Assembly (NCBI GenBank): GCA_965247175.1
Contig: OZ252006.1
Location: 2,914,001 to 2,978,000 of the forward strand
Direction of reading: 5' to 3'
Origin: JANQMX01 sp965247175
GTDB lineage: Bacteria; Pseudomonadota; Alphaproteobacteria; Kiloniellales; DSM-21159
Length of the DNA: 64,000 nucleotides
Within the stretch, counting starts at the first letter, position 1. Each line of letters starts with the position of its first letter. The notes below the pieces were generated by a model. That model was not told where the DNA came from. It did not search any database and saw only the letters and a list, made by a program, of their open reading frames with translations. Of this stretch, positions 27,315 through 34,643 are shown in pieces. Both the position numbers and the translations under genes were made by a program.

Positions 27315-28517
27315 TTAGGCGGCGATGGTGCGGATGCGCTGGTTGCTGTCGTGCAGGTAGTCGACCGCCGCGGCGACGCCGCTGCCGGTCTGGAAGGCGA
27401 TGTCGAAGTCGCGCATCACCAGCTCCGTCGCACCGATGATCGAGAGGATCATGGTCTCGTTGAGCGCGCCGAGATGGCCGATGCGGAACACCCGGCCGGC
27501 GACCTTGGAGAGGCCCACGCCATAGGAGATGCCGTACTGCCGGTAGGCGTACTTGACGAAGGCGCCGGAATCGACGCCGTCAGGCAGGTAGATTGCGCTC
27601 ACCGTGTCGGAGTGCCACTTGGGCTCCTTGGCGCAGAGGCTGAGGCCCCAGGCCGAGACCGCGCGGCGCACCGCTTCCGCCATGCGGTAGTGGCGGGCGA
27701 AGACGTTCTCCAAGCCCTCTTCGAAAAGCATGTCCACCGAGGCGCGCAGGCCGCGGATGAGCGACATGGGCGGCGTGTAAGGAAAGAAGCCGTCCTTGTT
27801 GGTGCGGATCATGTCGGCGATGTCGAAGTAGCAGCGGCGCGAGGTGGCACGGTCCGCCGCCGCAATCGCCTTCTGGCTGAAGCAGACGATGGCCAGGCCG
27901 GCCGGCAGCATGAAGCCCTTCTGCGAGCCGGAGACGGCGACGTCGACGCCCCAGTCGTCCATGCGGAAATCGATGCTGGCGATGGAGCTGACGCCATCGA
28001 CATAGAGCATGGCCGGATGGCCAGCCGCATCGAGCGCGCCGCGCACGCCGGCGATGTCGCTGGTCACGCCGGTTGCCGTCTCGTTGTGGGTCGCCAGGAC
28101 CGCCTTGATCTCATGGGCCGTATCGGCGGCCAGGATCTCCTGGAAGCGCTCGACTGGAACGCCCTCGCCCCATGCAACGTCCACCACCTCGACATCGAAG
28201 CCCTGACGCTGACAGAGATCCACCCAGAGGTGGGAGAACTGGCCGAAGCTGGCGATCAGCACCTTGTCGCCCGGCGACAGGGTGTTGGTCATGGCCGCTT
28301 CCCAGCCGCCGGTGCCCGAGGCGGGGAAGAGGAAGACCTGGCCGCTCTCGGTCTTGAAGACCTTCTTGAGGTCATCGAAGAGCGGCAGTGTGAACTCGGG
28401 CAGGTCCGGCGCCCGCTGGTCCTCCATGGGAATGTCGATTGCGCTGCGCACGCGCTCGGGGACATTTGTGGGCCCCGGAATGAAGAGGGCAGGGGTGCCG
28501 ACAAGGCAACGGGTCAT
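27315..28517 (-). CDS. sgaA: Serine-glyoxylate aminotransferase
   Basis: This 400-residue class V PLP aminotransferase transfers the amino group of serine to glyoxylate, yielding hydroxypyruvate and glycine. Lys200 in SGSQKGFMLP is the PLP lysine, LFIPGPTNVPERV opens the fold, and the C-terminus has RIGHLGALNE, which is typical of the SgaA/AGT group. ATG 28517 is chosen because AGGAGG lies 8 nt upstream and the homologous sequence begins there; an in-frame extension of 50 codons upstream looks non-coding. First gene of the serine-cycle operon, divergent from the LuxR-type regulator. Confidence 0.94.
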   Translation of the reverse strand: MTRCLVGTPALFIPGPTNVPERVRSAIDIPMEDQRAPDLPEFTLPLFDDLKKVFKTESGQVFLFPASGTGGWEAAMTNTLSPGDKVLIASFGQFSHLWVDLCQRQGFDVEVVDVAWGEGVPVERFQEILAADTAHEIKAVLATHNETATGVTSDIAGVRGALDAAGHPAMLYVDGVSSIASIDFRMDDWGVDVAVSGSQKGFMLPAGLAIVCFSQKAIAAADRATSRRCYFDIADMIRTNKDGFFPYTPPMSLIRGLRASVDMLFEEGLENVFARHYRMAEAVRRAVSAWGLSLCAKEPKWHSDTVSAIYLPDGVDSGAFVKYAYRQYGISYGVGLSKVAGRVFRIGHLGALNETMILSIIGATELVMRDFDIAFQTGSGVAAAVDYLHDSNQRIRTIAA

Positions 28518-28747
28518 CTGGGCTTTCCTCCTGAGCTGCGCGCTGGCGCCATTTGGCGTGGTCTTTGGGACCTTGCCGCCTTTCCTCCAGATCACATGGA
28601 AGCCGACAAGGGCACAACACCCAGAACTCCTACCTTCGAGTATCTTTATGGGTGGGTATTTTACCACCTATATGAATTGTTTTTGCGATGCAACGTGCTA
28701 AACTGCCACTGAATGGGTGGGTTCCGGCGCGGAAGGACGCAGCTGCG
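28518..28747. promoter_or_regulatory. Divergent sgaA / luxR-type control region
   Basis: The 230-bp gap contains an AT-richer core. ATGGGTGGGT occurs twice as a direct repeat, at 28648-28657 and 28713-28722, 65 bp apart. Around the first copy GGTGG and CCACC form an imperfect palindrome across 28652-28669. These are candidate operator sites for control of the serine-cycle operon, perhaps by the adjacent LuxR-type protein. The sgaA ribosome-binding site is AGGAGG. Promoter hexamers could not be assigned with confidence on either strand. Confidence 0.4.
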
Positions 28748-29434
28748 ATGAGCGACATGACCAGGGCTCGGGCCGCCGTGAACGTGGCTCTGGCCGACAG
28801 CAATCCCCTGATGCTGGGCGCTCTCTCCGAGTTCCTGGAGCGCGACCGACGCTTCAGCCTGGTGGCCACGGCCAAGACGGCGGAGGGTTTCCTCGAGCTG
28901 GCCCTGAGGACCAGTGTCGCGGTCGGCGTCATTGACTGGACCCTGCCGAACCTCGGCGGCGAGCGGCTCTTGGAGATGCTGCGGGCGAAGGACACGCCGC
29001 CGCGCATGGTGGTCTACTCCCACGACCCGCACTCGGAGGTCGCCCGCCGCGCCATGGCCGCCGGGGCGGCCGGCTTCTGCGACCGCAGCGAACCGCCGGA
29101 ACGCCTGCTCGACATCGTCGCCCAGGTCGCCGCCGGCCGCATGGTCTTCCCCTTCCTCGACGTGCGCACCTTGAAGCGCGACCCGATGGATACGCTGACC
29201 CAACGCGAGCGCATCCTGATGGGCATGCTGGCCAAGGGCTACAGCAACAAGCAGCTGGCGCGGGAGCTCTCGATCTCGGTCAACACCGTGAAGTTCCACC
29301 TGCGCAGCATCTTCGAGAAGCTCTCGGTCAACAGCCGGGCCCAGGCCATCGCCTTCTACTACTCCTCGCCGTCCTACGCGGCCCCGCCCCCGACAGAGGG
29401 CGTTCAGGAAGACGACCCGATCGTCAGGCGCTAG
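28748..29434 (+). CDS. LuxR/NarL-type response regulator with atypical receiver
   Basis: This 228-residue protein has an N-terminal receiver domain (about 10-130) and a C-terminal LuxR helix-turn-helix (about 148-205; LTQRERILMGMLAKGYSNKQLARELSIS, then VNTVKFHLRSIFEKL, read in two parts). The phospho-acceptor Asp63 is present in GVIDWTLP. However, the acidic pocket is ADS instead of ADD, and the conserved lysine near residue 114 appears as Arg (GFCDRSEP). It may therefore work without canonical phosphorylation. No histidine kinase gene is adjacent. The divergent position to sgaA suggests control of the serine-cycle operon. ATG 28748 was preferred over an upstream start for its GGA-containing ribosome-binding site. 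Confidence 0.88.
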   Translation: MSDMTRARAAVNVALADSNPLMLGALSEFLERDRRFSLVATAKTAEGFLELALRTSVAVGVIDWTLPNLGGERLLEMLRAKDTPPRMVVYSHDPHSEVARRAMAAGAAGFCDRSEPPERLLDIVAQVAAGRMVFPFLDVRTLKRDPMDTLTQRERILMGMLAKGYSNKQLARELSISVNTVKFHLRSIFEKLSVNSRAQAIAFYYSSPSYAAPPPTEGVQEDDPIVRR

Positions 29435-29508
29435 GTCCAGCGGCGGCGCAGGTCGTCGCGAGCCATCCCGCCCGCCGGACGCGACCAGGTAAACCGGTCT
29501 TGTCGTTG

Positions 29509-29537
29509 TCGACAGATTGTATGTAACCCACTATCCT
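29509..29537 (+). promoter_or_regulatory. Putative sigma70-type promoter of the amino-acid ABC operon
   Basis: TCGACA at 29509-29514 and TATCCT at 29532-29537 are separated by 17 bp, the optimal spacing, and match the -35 and -10 consensus at 5 of 6 and 4 of 6 positions. They lie about 67 bp upstream of the start of the substrate-binding protein gene. Predicted by eye only. Confidence 0.4.
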
Positions 29538-29547
29538 CCTGCGACCG

Positions 29548-29574
29548 GATGCGATCTCTCGAAGCGATCGCATC
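29548..29574. promoter_or_regulatory. 9-bp inverted repeat in the 5' leader of the ABC operon
   Basis: GATGCGATC (29548-29556) and GATCGCATC (29566-29574) form a perfect inverted repeat with a 9-nt spacer. It starts where transcription from the predicted promoter would begin, so it could be an operator that blocks the start site or a stabilising 5' hairpin in the mRNA. Confidence 0.45.
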
Positions 29575-29603
29575 ACAAGAGGCTCAAGGCAGGGAGAATG
29601 ATC

Positions 29604-30419
29604 ATGAGAATCGGGACTGCATTACTGGCCGGCGCCGTGCTCGGCCTGTTCGCGCTCGGCGAGGTAGGAAGCGCCAAGGCCGACAAGCTGGACGACGTGA
29701 TCAACGCGGGCAAAGTGCGCTGCGGCGTGGTGCTGGACTTTCCGCCCATCGGCTTCCGCGACGCCAACAACGAGCCGGCCGGCTTCGATGTGGAGTACTG
29801 CAAGGACCTGGCGGCGGCCATGGAGGTCGACTACGAGATCCTGCCGCTGACCTGGGCCGAGCGCCTTCCGGTGATCGTCACCAACCGGGCGGACGTGGTC
29901 TTCGGCGCCACCTCCGACACCTTGGAGCGGGCCAAGACGGTCGGCTTCACCATCCCCTACGCGATCTACTACGCCCAGGCGGTCGTCACACGCGACTCCG
30001 GCATCGCAACCTTCGAGGACATGAAGGGCAAGCGCGTGGGTGCCGCGGTCGGCACGGTGCCTGAGATCGAGTTCCTCAAGTACGCCAAGGAATGGGGCAC
30101 CGAAGACCTCTACCAGGGCTTTCAGAGCGAGAACGAGGTTTTCCTCGCCGTCGCCCAGGGCAAGATCGACGCCGGCATCACCACCAACACGGCGGTGAAG
30201 CCGATCACCGATCAGTACGAGAACGTCATCGCCGGGCCGCGCATGCCCTGGACCACCGACTACACCTCCGTGGTCGGCCCGCGGAAGGATTTCGGCTGGC
30301 TCAACTACCTCAACCTCTTCATCACCCACCAGGTACGCTCGGGCCGCTACCAGGAGCTCTGGGGGCAGTTCGTCGGCGGTGAGGCGCCCGACCTTAGGAT
30401 CCCGGGAGTCATGTACTGA
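29604..30419 (+). CDS. Polar amino-acid ABC transporter, substrate-binding protein
   Basis: This 271-residue SBP_bac_3 family periplasmic binding protein has a Sec signal peptide (about 1-25, ending GSAKA) followed by DKLDDVINAGKVRCGVVLDFPPIGF, the usual start of the mature fold, and later GKRVGAAVGTVPEIEFL. ATG 29604 has AGGGAG at 7-nt spacing; another ATG two codons earlier is too close to it. First gene of an ABC operon with two permeases and an ATPase. The ligand is an amino acid or related small polar compound; the GntR/racemase genes downstream hint at proline derivatives, but this is only positional. Confidence 0.92.
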   Translation: MRIGTALLAGAVLGLFALGEVGSAKADKLDDVINAGKVRCGVVLDFPPIGFRDANNEPAGFDVEYCKDLAAAMEVDYEILPLTWAERLPVIVTNRADVVFGATSDTLERAKTVGFTIPYAIYYAQAVVTRDSGIATFEDMKGKRVGAAVGTVPEIEFLKYAKEWGTEDLYQGFQSENEVFLAVAQGKIDAGITTNTAVKPITDQYENVIAGPRMPWTTDYTSVVGPRKDFGWLNYLNLFITHQVRSGRYQELWGQFVGGEAPDLRIPGVMY

Positions 30420-30450
30420 CCCGCGGCACTTCCGTGATAGTCTGAAGTTC

Positions 30451-30490
30451 GACCGCCCCCGACCGCGCTAGTCTCAGGTCGGGGGCGGTC
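30451..30490 (+). terminator. Strong intercistronic hairpin between binding protein and permease genes
   Basis: A perfect 14-bp inverted repeat, GACCGCCCCCGACC at 30451-30464 and GGTCGGGGGCGGTC at 30477-30490, encloses a 12-nt loop. It lies 31 bp after the binding-protein stop and about 50 bp before the first permease start, and no T tract follows. In such operons this kind of hairpin is known to stabilise the binding-protein mRNA end or attenuate read-through, giving more binding protein than permease. Confidence 0.75.
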
Positions 30491-30542
30491 CGTCTTCGCG
30501 CCGGCGCTCTTGCCGGCCGCGATCTGAGTCGGACAGGGCGCG

Positions 30543-31202
30543 TTGGAATACACCTTTCACTGGCGACCGGTCTTCAACAGGCTCCCCGATCTGCTGGAGG
30601 CCGGCCTGATCACCCTCGAGGTGTCGGCGCTCTCCATGGTGATCGGCATCGCGCTGGGCCTGGGGCTCGCTCTCATCCGCATGTCGGGCAATCCGGCGAT
30701 CACCTGGTTCGCCATCGGCTGGATCGAGATCGCCCGCAACACGCCGGCGCTGCTGCAGCTCTTCTTCTTCAGCTTCGGGCTCGGCGCCTACGGCATCCAC
30801 CTGACGCCTTACATGGTCGTGCTCTGCGGCATGGCCTTCAACAACGCCGGCTATCTCGCGGAGAGCTTCCGCGGCGGCTTCGCGGCCATCCCGGATACGC
30901 AGATGAAGGCGGCGCGATCGCTCGGCATGACGGCGACCCAGGCCTATCTGCGCATCATCATTCCGCAGGTCCTGCGCATCGTCTACTACCCCATGACCAA
31001 CCAGATGGTCTGGGCCGTGCTGATCAGCTCGCTCGGCATGCTGGTCGGCTTCCACGAACTGGCCGGCGAGACCCAGCGGCAGGCCTTCCGCAGCTTCCGT
31101 CTGTTCGAGTTCTTCCTGGTCACCGCGGTCATCTACTACGTGATCGTCAAGATCATCATCCTCAGCTCGCGCCTGATCGCCTGGCGCCTGTTCCGCTACT
31201 GA
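30543..31202 (+). CDS. Amino-acid ABC transporter permease (HisM/HisQ type), first
   Basis: This 219-residue inner-membrane protein has about five helices and the EAA loop region AARSLGMTATQAYLRIIIPQ (about 121-140) that docks onto the ATPase. It starts at TTG 30543, which gives the expected N-terminus (EYTFHWRPVFNRLP) for this family; no better start exists nearby. It forms a heteromeric channel with the second permease, 10 bp downstream. Confidence 0.9.
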   Translation: MEYTFHWRPVFNRLPDLLEAGLITLEVSALSMVIGIALGLGLALIRMSGNPAITWFAIGWIEIARNTPALLQLFFFSFGLGAYGIHLTPYMVVLCGMAFNNAGYLAESFRGGFAAIPDTQMKAARSLGMTATQAYLRIIIPQVLRIVYYPMTNQMVWAVLISSLGMLVGFHELAGETQRQAFRSFRLFEFFLVTAVIYYVIVKIIILSSRLIAWRLFRY

Positions 31203-31212
31203 GGCCGGGGCG

Positions 31213-31881
31213 ATGGCAGACGGCGGCGTTCAATTCTTCTTCGCGTTCACCGAGCGGGATCTGCTGATCCTGGCCGAAGGGGCCAAGCTGACCCTGATCA
31301 TCTCGTCGCTCGCCATCGTCGGCGGCACCGTCCTGGGCGGCCTGTTCGGCTGGCTGCTGTCGGTCAGCGGGCGGTTCGGGGCCATCACCCTGGGCTGGGT
31401 GCTCGACATCTTCCGCAGCGTGCCGCCGATCGTTCAGCTCGTGCTCTTCGTCAACTTCTTCCCGATCATCGGCTTCCCGGTCGATGCCGCCCAGGCCGGC
31501 ACCCTGGTGCTGATGATGTACTGCAGCGCCCTGGTCGCCCAGGTCGCCCGCGCTGGCATCGAGGCGGTGCCCAAGACCACCCGCTGGGCCGGCCGCTCGC
31601 TCGGCATGAGCTACTGGCAGGACCTGCGCTATGTGGTGCTGCCGATCGGCCTGCGCGCCGTGCTGCCCTCCTGGACCGGCGTGGCGCTGGGCGTGCTCAA
31701 GGACTCGGCGCTGGTCTCGGTGCTCAAGGCCGGCGAGCTGATGCAGGTCTCGCAGGAGATGATCACCCGCACCCAGCAACCCTTCCTGATCCTGGGCATC
31801 GCCGGGCTGTTCTACTTCGCGCTTTCCTTCCCCATCGCCCGGCTGTCCGAGCACCTCGAACGCAGGTGGAAGTATGATTGA
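31213..31881 (+). CDS. Amino-acid ABC transporter permease, second
   Basis: This 222-residue permease is homologous to the first. The EAA loop reads KTTRWAGRSLGMSYWQDLRYVVLP (about 122-145, given here as landmark), and five helices are expected. It overlaps the ATPase gene by 8 bp, so translation is coupled. Together with the first permease it forms the transmembrane path for the amino-acid ligand. Confidence 0.9.
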   Translation: MADGGVQFFFAFTERDLLILAEGAKLTLIISSLAIVGGTVLGGLFGWLLSVSGRFGAITLGWVLDIFRSVPPIVQLVLFVNFFPIIGFPVDAAQAGTLVLMMYCSALVAQVARAGIEAVPKTTRWAGRSLGMSYWQDLRYVVLPIGLRAVLPSWTGVALGVLKDSALVSVLKAGELMQVSQEMITRTQQPFLILGIAGLFYFALSFPIARLSEHLERRWKYD

Positions 31882-32596
31882 GATAACCGACCTGCATAAG
31901 AGCTACGGCCGGCTCGAGGTGCTGAAGGGCATCGACTTGACCGTCCACAAGGGCGAGGTCATCAGCATCATCGGCGCCAGCGGCTCCGGCAAATCCACCC
32001 TGCTCTACTGCGTCAACGGACTGGAGAGCATTCAGGGCGGCAAGATCGAGGTCGACGGCATCGACGTGCATGCCAAAGGCACCGACCTCAACAAGCTGCG
32101 CCAGCGCCTGGGCATGGTCTTTCAGCAGTGGAATGCCTTTCCCCACCTGACGGCCTTGGAAAACGTGGCGCTGGCCCCGCGCATCGTCAAAGGGCTGAAC
32201 AGAGGCGATGCCCGTGCGGTCGCCGAAAAGCGGCTGGTGCACGTTGGCCTCGGCGACAAGCTCGACGTCTATCCGGGCAAGCTCTCGGGAGGCCAGCAGC
32301 AGCGCCTCGCCATCGCCCGCGCCTTGGCGATGGAACCGGACTACATGCTGTTCGACGAGGCGACCTCGGCGCTCGACCCGGAGCTGGTCGGCGAGGTGCT
32401 GGACACCATGCGCCTACTGGCCGAAGAGGGCATGACCATGATGGTGGTCACCCACGAGATGGGCTTCGCCCGGGACGTCTCCGACAAGGTCGCCTACTTC
32501 GATGAAGGCCGGGTCGAGGAGATCGGCCCGCCCGATCAGATCTTCGGCGCGCCGCACTCCGAGAAGACCCGCCGCTTCCTCGCCAAGGTGCGTTAG
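31874..32596 (+). CDS. Amino-acid ABC transporter ATPase (GlnQ/HisP type)
   Basis: This 240-residue ATP-binding subunit has Walker A GASGSGKST (about 34-42), the Q-loop FQQWNAFPH, signature LSGGQQQRLAIARALA and Walker B MLFDEATSALDPE, followed by the switch His in MMVVTHEMGFARDV. This is the polar-amino-acid uptake class. Last gene of the operon; a palindromic repeat element follows at 32612. Confidence 0.94.
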   Translation: MIEITDLHKSYGRLEVLKGIDLTVHKGEVISIIGASGSGKSTLLYCVNGLESIQGGKIEVDGIDVHAKGTDLNKLRQRLGMVFQQWNAFPHLTALENVALAPRIVKGLNRGDARAVAEKRLVHVGLGDKLDVYPGKLSGGQQQRLAIARALAMEPDYMLFDEATSALDPELVGEVLDTMRLLAEEGMTMMVVTHEMGFARDVSDKVAYFDEGRVEEIGPPDQIFGAPHSEKTRRFLAKVR

Positions 32597-32611
32597 AGCG
32601 CTCTCTCCAAA

Positions 32612-32729
32612 TGTCACCCCGGACAAGGGCGTCAGCCCGCGAGCCGGGGTCCATGGTTGGGTCAGGCGCGGACAGTCGGACGATTGGCGCGGGCCGATGG
32701 ATGGATCCCGGCTCAAGGCAGGGATGACA
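32612..32729. repeat. Intergenic palindromic repeat element
   Basis: The ends TGTCACCCC (32612-32620) and GGGATGACA (32721-32729) are complementary save one base. Inside are AGCCCGCGAGCCGGGGTCCATGG and GGATCCCGGCTCAAGGCAGGG, two further near-palindromic pieces. Elements built from the same phrases (a GTCATCCC-type end, GGGGTCCATGG, GGATCCCGGCTCAAGG) are known in many alphaproteobacterial genomes as dispersed intergenic repeats. It lies between two convergent transcription units and may serve as a terminator. Copy number cannot be judged from one window. Confidence 0.6.
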
Positions 32730-32753
32730 GACTTTGGTGATGCGCTGTCGGCG

Positions 32754-33479
32754 CTAGAGCTCCTGCGCGCCCAACTTCACGTCGGCGGTGCGACGGGTGC
32801 CGAGGTAGGCCAGGAAGCGTTCGCCCACCTGCATGGCATGCTCGTGCGCCAGGCGCTCGGCGAGGTCGGCGTCCTGCGCCTCGATGGCCTCGATCATCTT
32901 GCGGTGCTCGGACTCCAGCTCCGGCGGAAGGCTGTCGTCGAGGGAGAAGAAATAGAGCCGCAGCATGCGCCGGCCTTCGTCCAAGAGTCGCGCATAGAGC
33001 ATGGTGAAGTGGCGGTTCTTGCCGGCCTCGCTGATGGCGATGTGCAGATTGCGGTTGGTCTCGATCATGGCCAAGGCGTCGTGCTTGGCCAGCGCCCGCT
33101 CGAAGGCCGCCTGCTCCCGCTTGATGCGCGCCAGGTCCTCCTCGCTGCGCAGGGTGGCGGCAAGCCGGGTCGTCACCCGCTGCATCAGGTCGAGCGCATC
33201 GAGGTAGGCCGGAAACTCCTCGATGTTGAGAGAAGCGACCATGGCGCTCTTGTTGGGAAGGGTCTTCACCAGCCCTTCGGCCGTCAGGCGAATCAGCGCC
33301 TCCCGCACCGGGGAGCGCGAGACGGTATAGCGCGAGGCGATGGTCACCTCGTCCAGCAGCTCCCCCGGCGGCAGCGCCATGGTCAGAATGTCGTGGCGCA
33401 GGCCCTCGTAGATGCGCAACGCACCGCCGCCGCGCGTGGGCTTCCCGTCTTGCTGGTCAGTTACCTGCTTCCTAGGCAC
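32754..33479 (-). CDS. GntR-family regulator (FadR/FCD subgroup)
   Basis: This 241-residue regulator has an N-terminal winged helix (about 25-90, LRHDILTMALPPGELLDEVTIASRYTVSRSPVREAL region) followed by an all-helical FCD ligand domain with metal-binding His residues (NRNLHIAI, ESEHRKM, HEHAMQV). GTG 33479 is chosen because AAAGG lies about 8 nt upstream and upstream codons look non-coding. It is divergent from the proline-racemase-family gene with a 119-bp gap, the usual arrangement for a regulator of hydroxyproline or related catabolism, so it probably responds to the substrate of that enzyme. Confidence 0.88.
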   Translation of the reverse strand: MPRKQVTDQQDGKPTRGGGALRIYEGLRHDILTMALPPGELLDEVTIASRYTVSRSPVREALIRLTAEGLVKTLPNKSAMVASLNIEEFPAYLDALDLMQRVTTRLAATLRSEEDLARIKREQAAFERALAKHDALAMIETNRNLHIAISEAGKNRHFTMLYARLLDEGRRMLRLYFFSLDDSLPPELESEHRKMIEAIEAQDADLAERLAHEHAMQVGERFLAYLGTRRTADVKLGAQEL

Positions 33480-33598
33480 CGAGAGCCTTTCTGAATGCAG
33501 GGCTTGCTTGATTTTGCATACAGGCTGCGTACTACTCCAGCCAGTGCCTGCACGCAAATCGGAAACCGCCTGCCCGGCATCAGCAACAGGGGATAGCC

Positions 33599-34639
33599 AT
33601 GCGCTCCAGCCGTGTCGTTCACATCGTCGGCTGCCACGCCGAAGGTGAGGTTGGCGACGTGATCGTCGGCGGCGTGGCACCGCCGCCGGGCGAGACCCTC
33701 TGGGCGCAATCGCGCTTCATTGCCAGTGACGACAGGCTGCGCCGCTTCGTGCTCAACGAGCCCCGCGGCGGCGTCTTCCGCCACGTCAATCTGCTGGTCC
33801 CGCCGAAGCATCCCGACGCCCAGATGGGCTTCATCATCATGGAGCCGGCGGATACGCCGCCCATGTCCGGCTCCAACAGCATCTGCGTCTCCACGGTGTT
33901 GTTGGAGACCGGCATCCTGCCGATGCAGGAGCCCGAAACGATTCTGACCCTTGAGGCGCCGGGCGGCCTGATCGAAGCGCGCGCCCGCTGCCGCGACGGC
34001 AGAGTCGAGTCGGTCACGGTGCGCAATCTGCCCTCCTTCGCCGCACAACTCGACGCCACACTGGAGGTCGAGGGCCTCGGCACGCTCAAAGTCGATACCG
34101 CCTACGGCGGCGACAGCTTCGTGATCGTCTCGGCCGAAGATCTCGGCTTCGCCCTGACCGCCGATGAAGCGCGGGAGCTGGCCGAAACCGGAGTGCGCAT
34201 CACGGCCGCGGCCAACGAACAGCTCGGCTTCCACCACCCGGAGAACCCGGACTGGTCGCACATCTCCTTTTGCCAGATTGCCGCCAAGATCGAGGAGGTC
34301 GAGGGCATCAAGACCGGCCGCAACGCGGTGACGGTGCGTCCCGGCAAGATCGACCGCAGCCCGACCGGCACCGGCTGCAGCGCCCGCATGGCGGTGCTGC
34401 ACGCCCGTGGCGTGCTGGCGGTCGGCGAGCGCTTCCGCGGCGTCTCGATCATCGACTCGGTCTTCGACTGCCGCATCGAAGGGGAGACAAAGGTCGGTGG
34501 CCAAGCAGCCATCGTGCCCACCATCACCGGCCGCGCTTGGCTCACCGGCAGCACCCAGCACTTCCTGGATCCCGATGACCCCTGGCCGGAAGGCTACCGC
34601 CTGAGCGACACCTGGCCGCGGAGCCAGCCTGCGCAGTAG
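33599..34639 (+). CDS. Proline racemase-family enzyme with Ser/Thr catalytic pair
   Basis: This 346-residue member of the proline racemase / 4-hydroxyproline epimerase / trans-3-hydroxy-L-proline dehydratase family is full length. The two catalytic positions, Cys and Cys in racemases and epimerases, are Ser90 (in MSGSNS) and Thr256 (in DRSPTGTGCS); a cysteine, Cys260, lies four residues further on. The human trans-3-hydroxyproline dehydratase has Cys/Thr, so the Thr points to a dehydratase-like rather than racemase reaction. Divergent from a GntR regulator, and downstream of an amino-acid ABC transporter, which fits proline-derivative catabolism. The exact reaction is uncertain. Confidence 0.88.
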   Translation: MRSSRVVHIVGCHAEGEVGDVIVGGVAPPPGETLWAQSRFIASDDRLRRFVLNEPRGGVFRHVNLLVPPKHPDAQMGFIIMEPADTPPMSGSNSICVSTVLLETGILPMQEPETILTLEAPGGLIEARARCRDGRVESVTVRNLPSFAAQLDATLEVEGLGTLKVDTAYGGDSFVIVSAEDLGFALTADEARELAETGVRITAAANEQLGFHHPENPDWSHISFCQIAAKIEEVEGIKTGRNAVTVRPGKIDRSPTGTGCSARMAVLHARGVLAVGERFRGVSIIDSVFDCRIEGETKVGGQAAIVPTITGRAWLTGSTQHFLDPDDPWPEGYRLSDTWPRSQPAQ

Positions 34640-34643
34640 CGCG

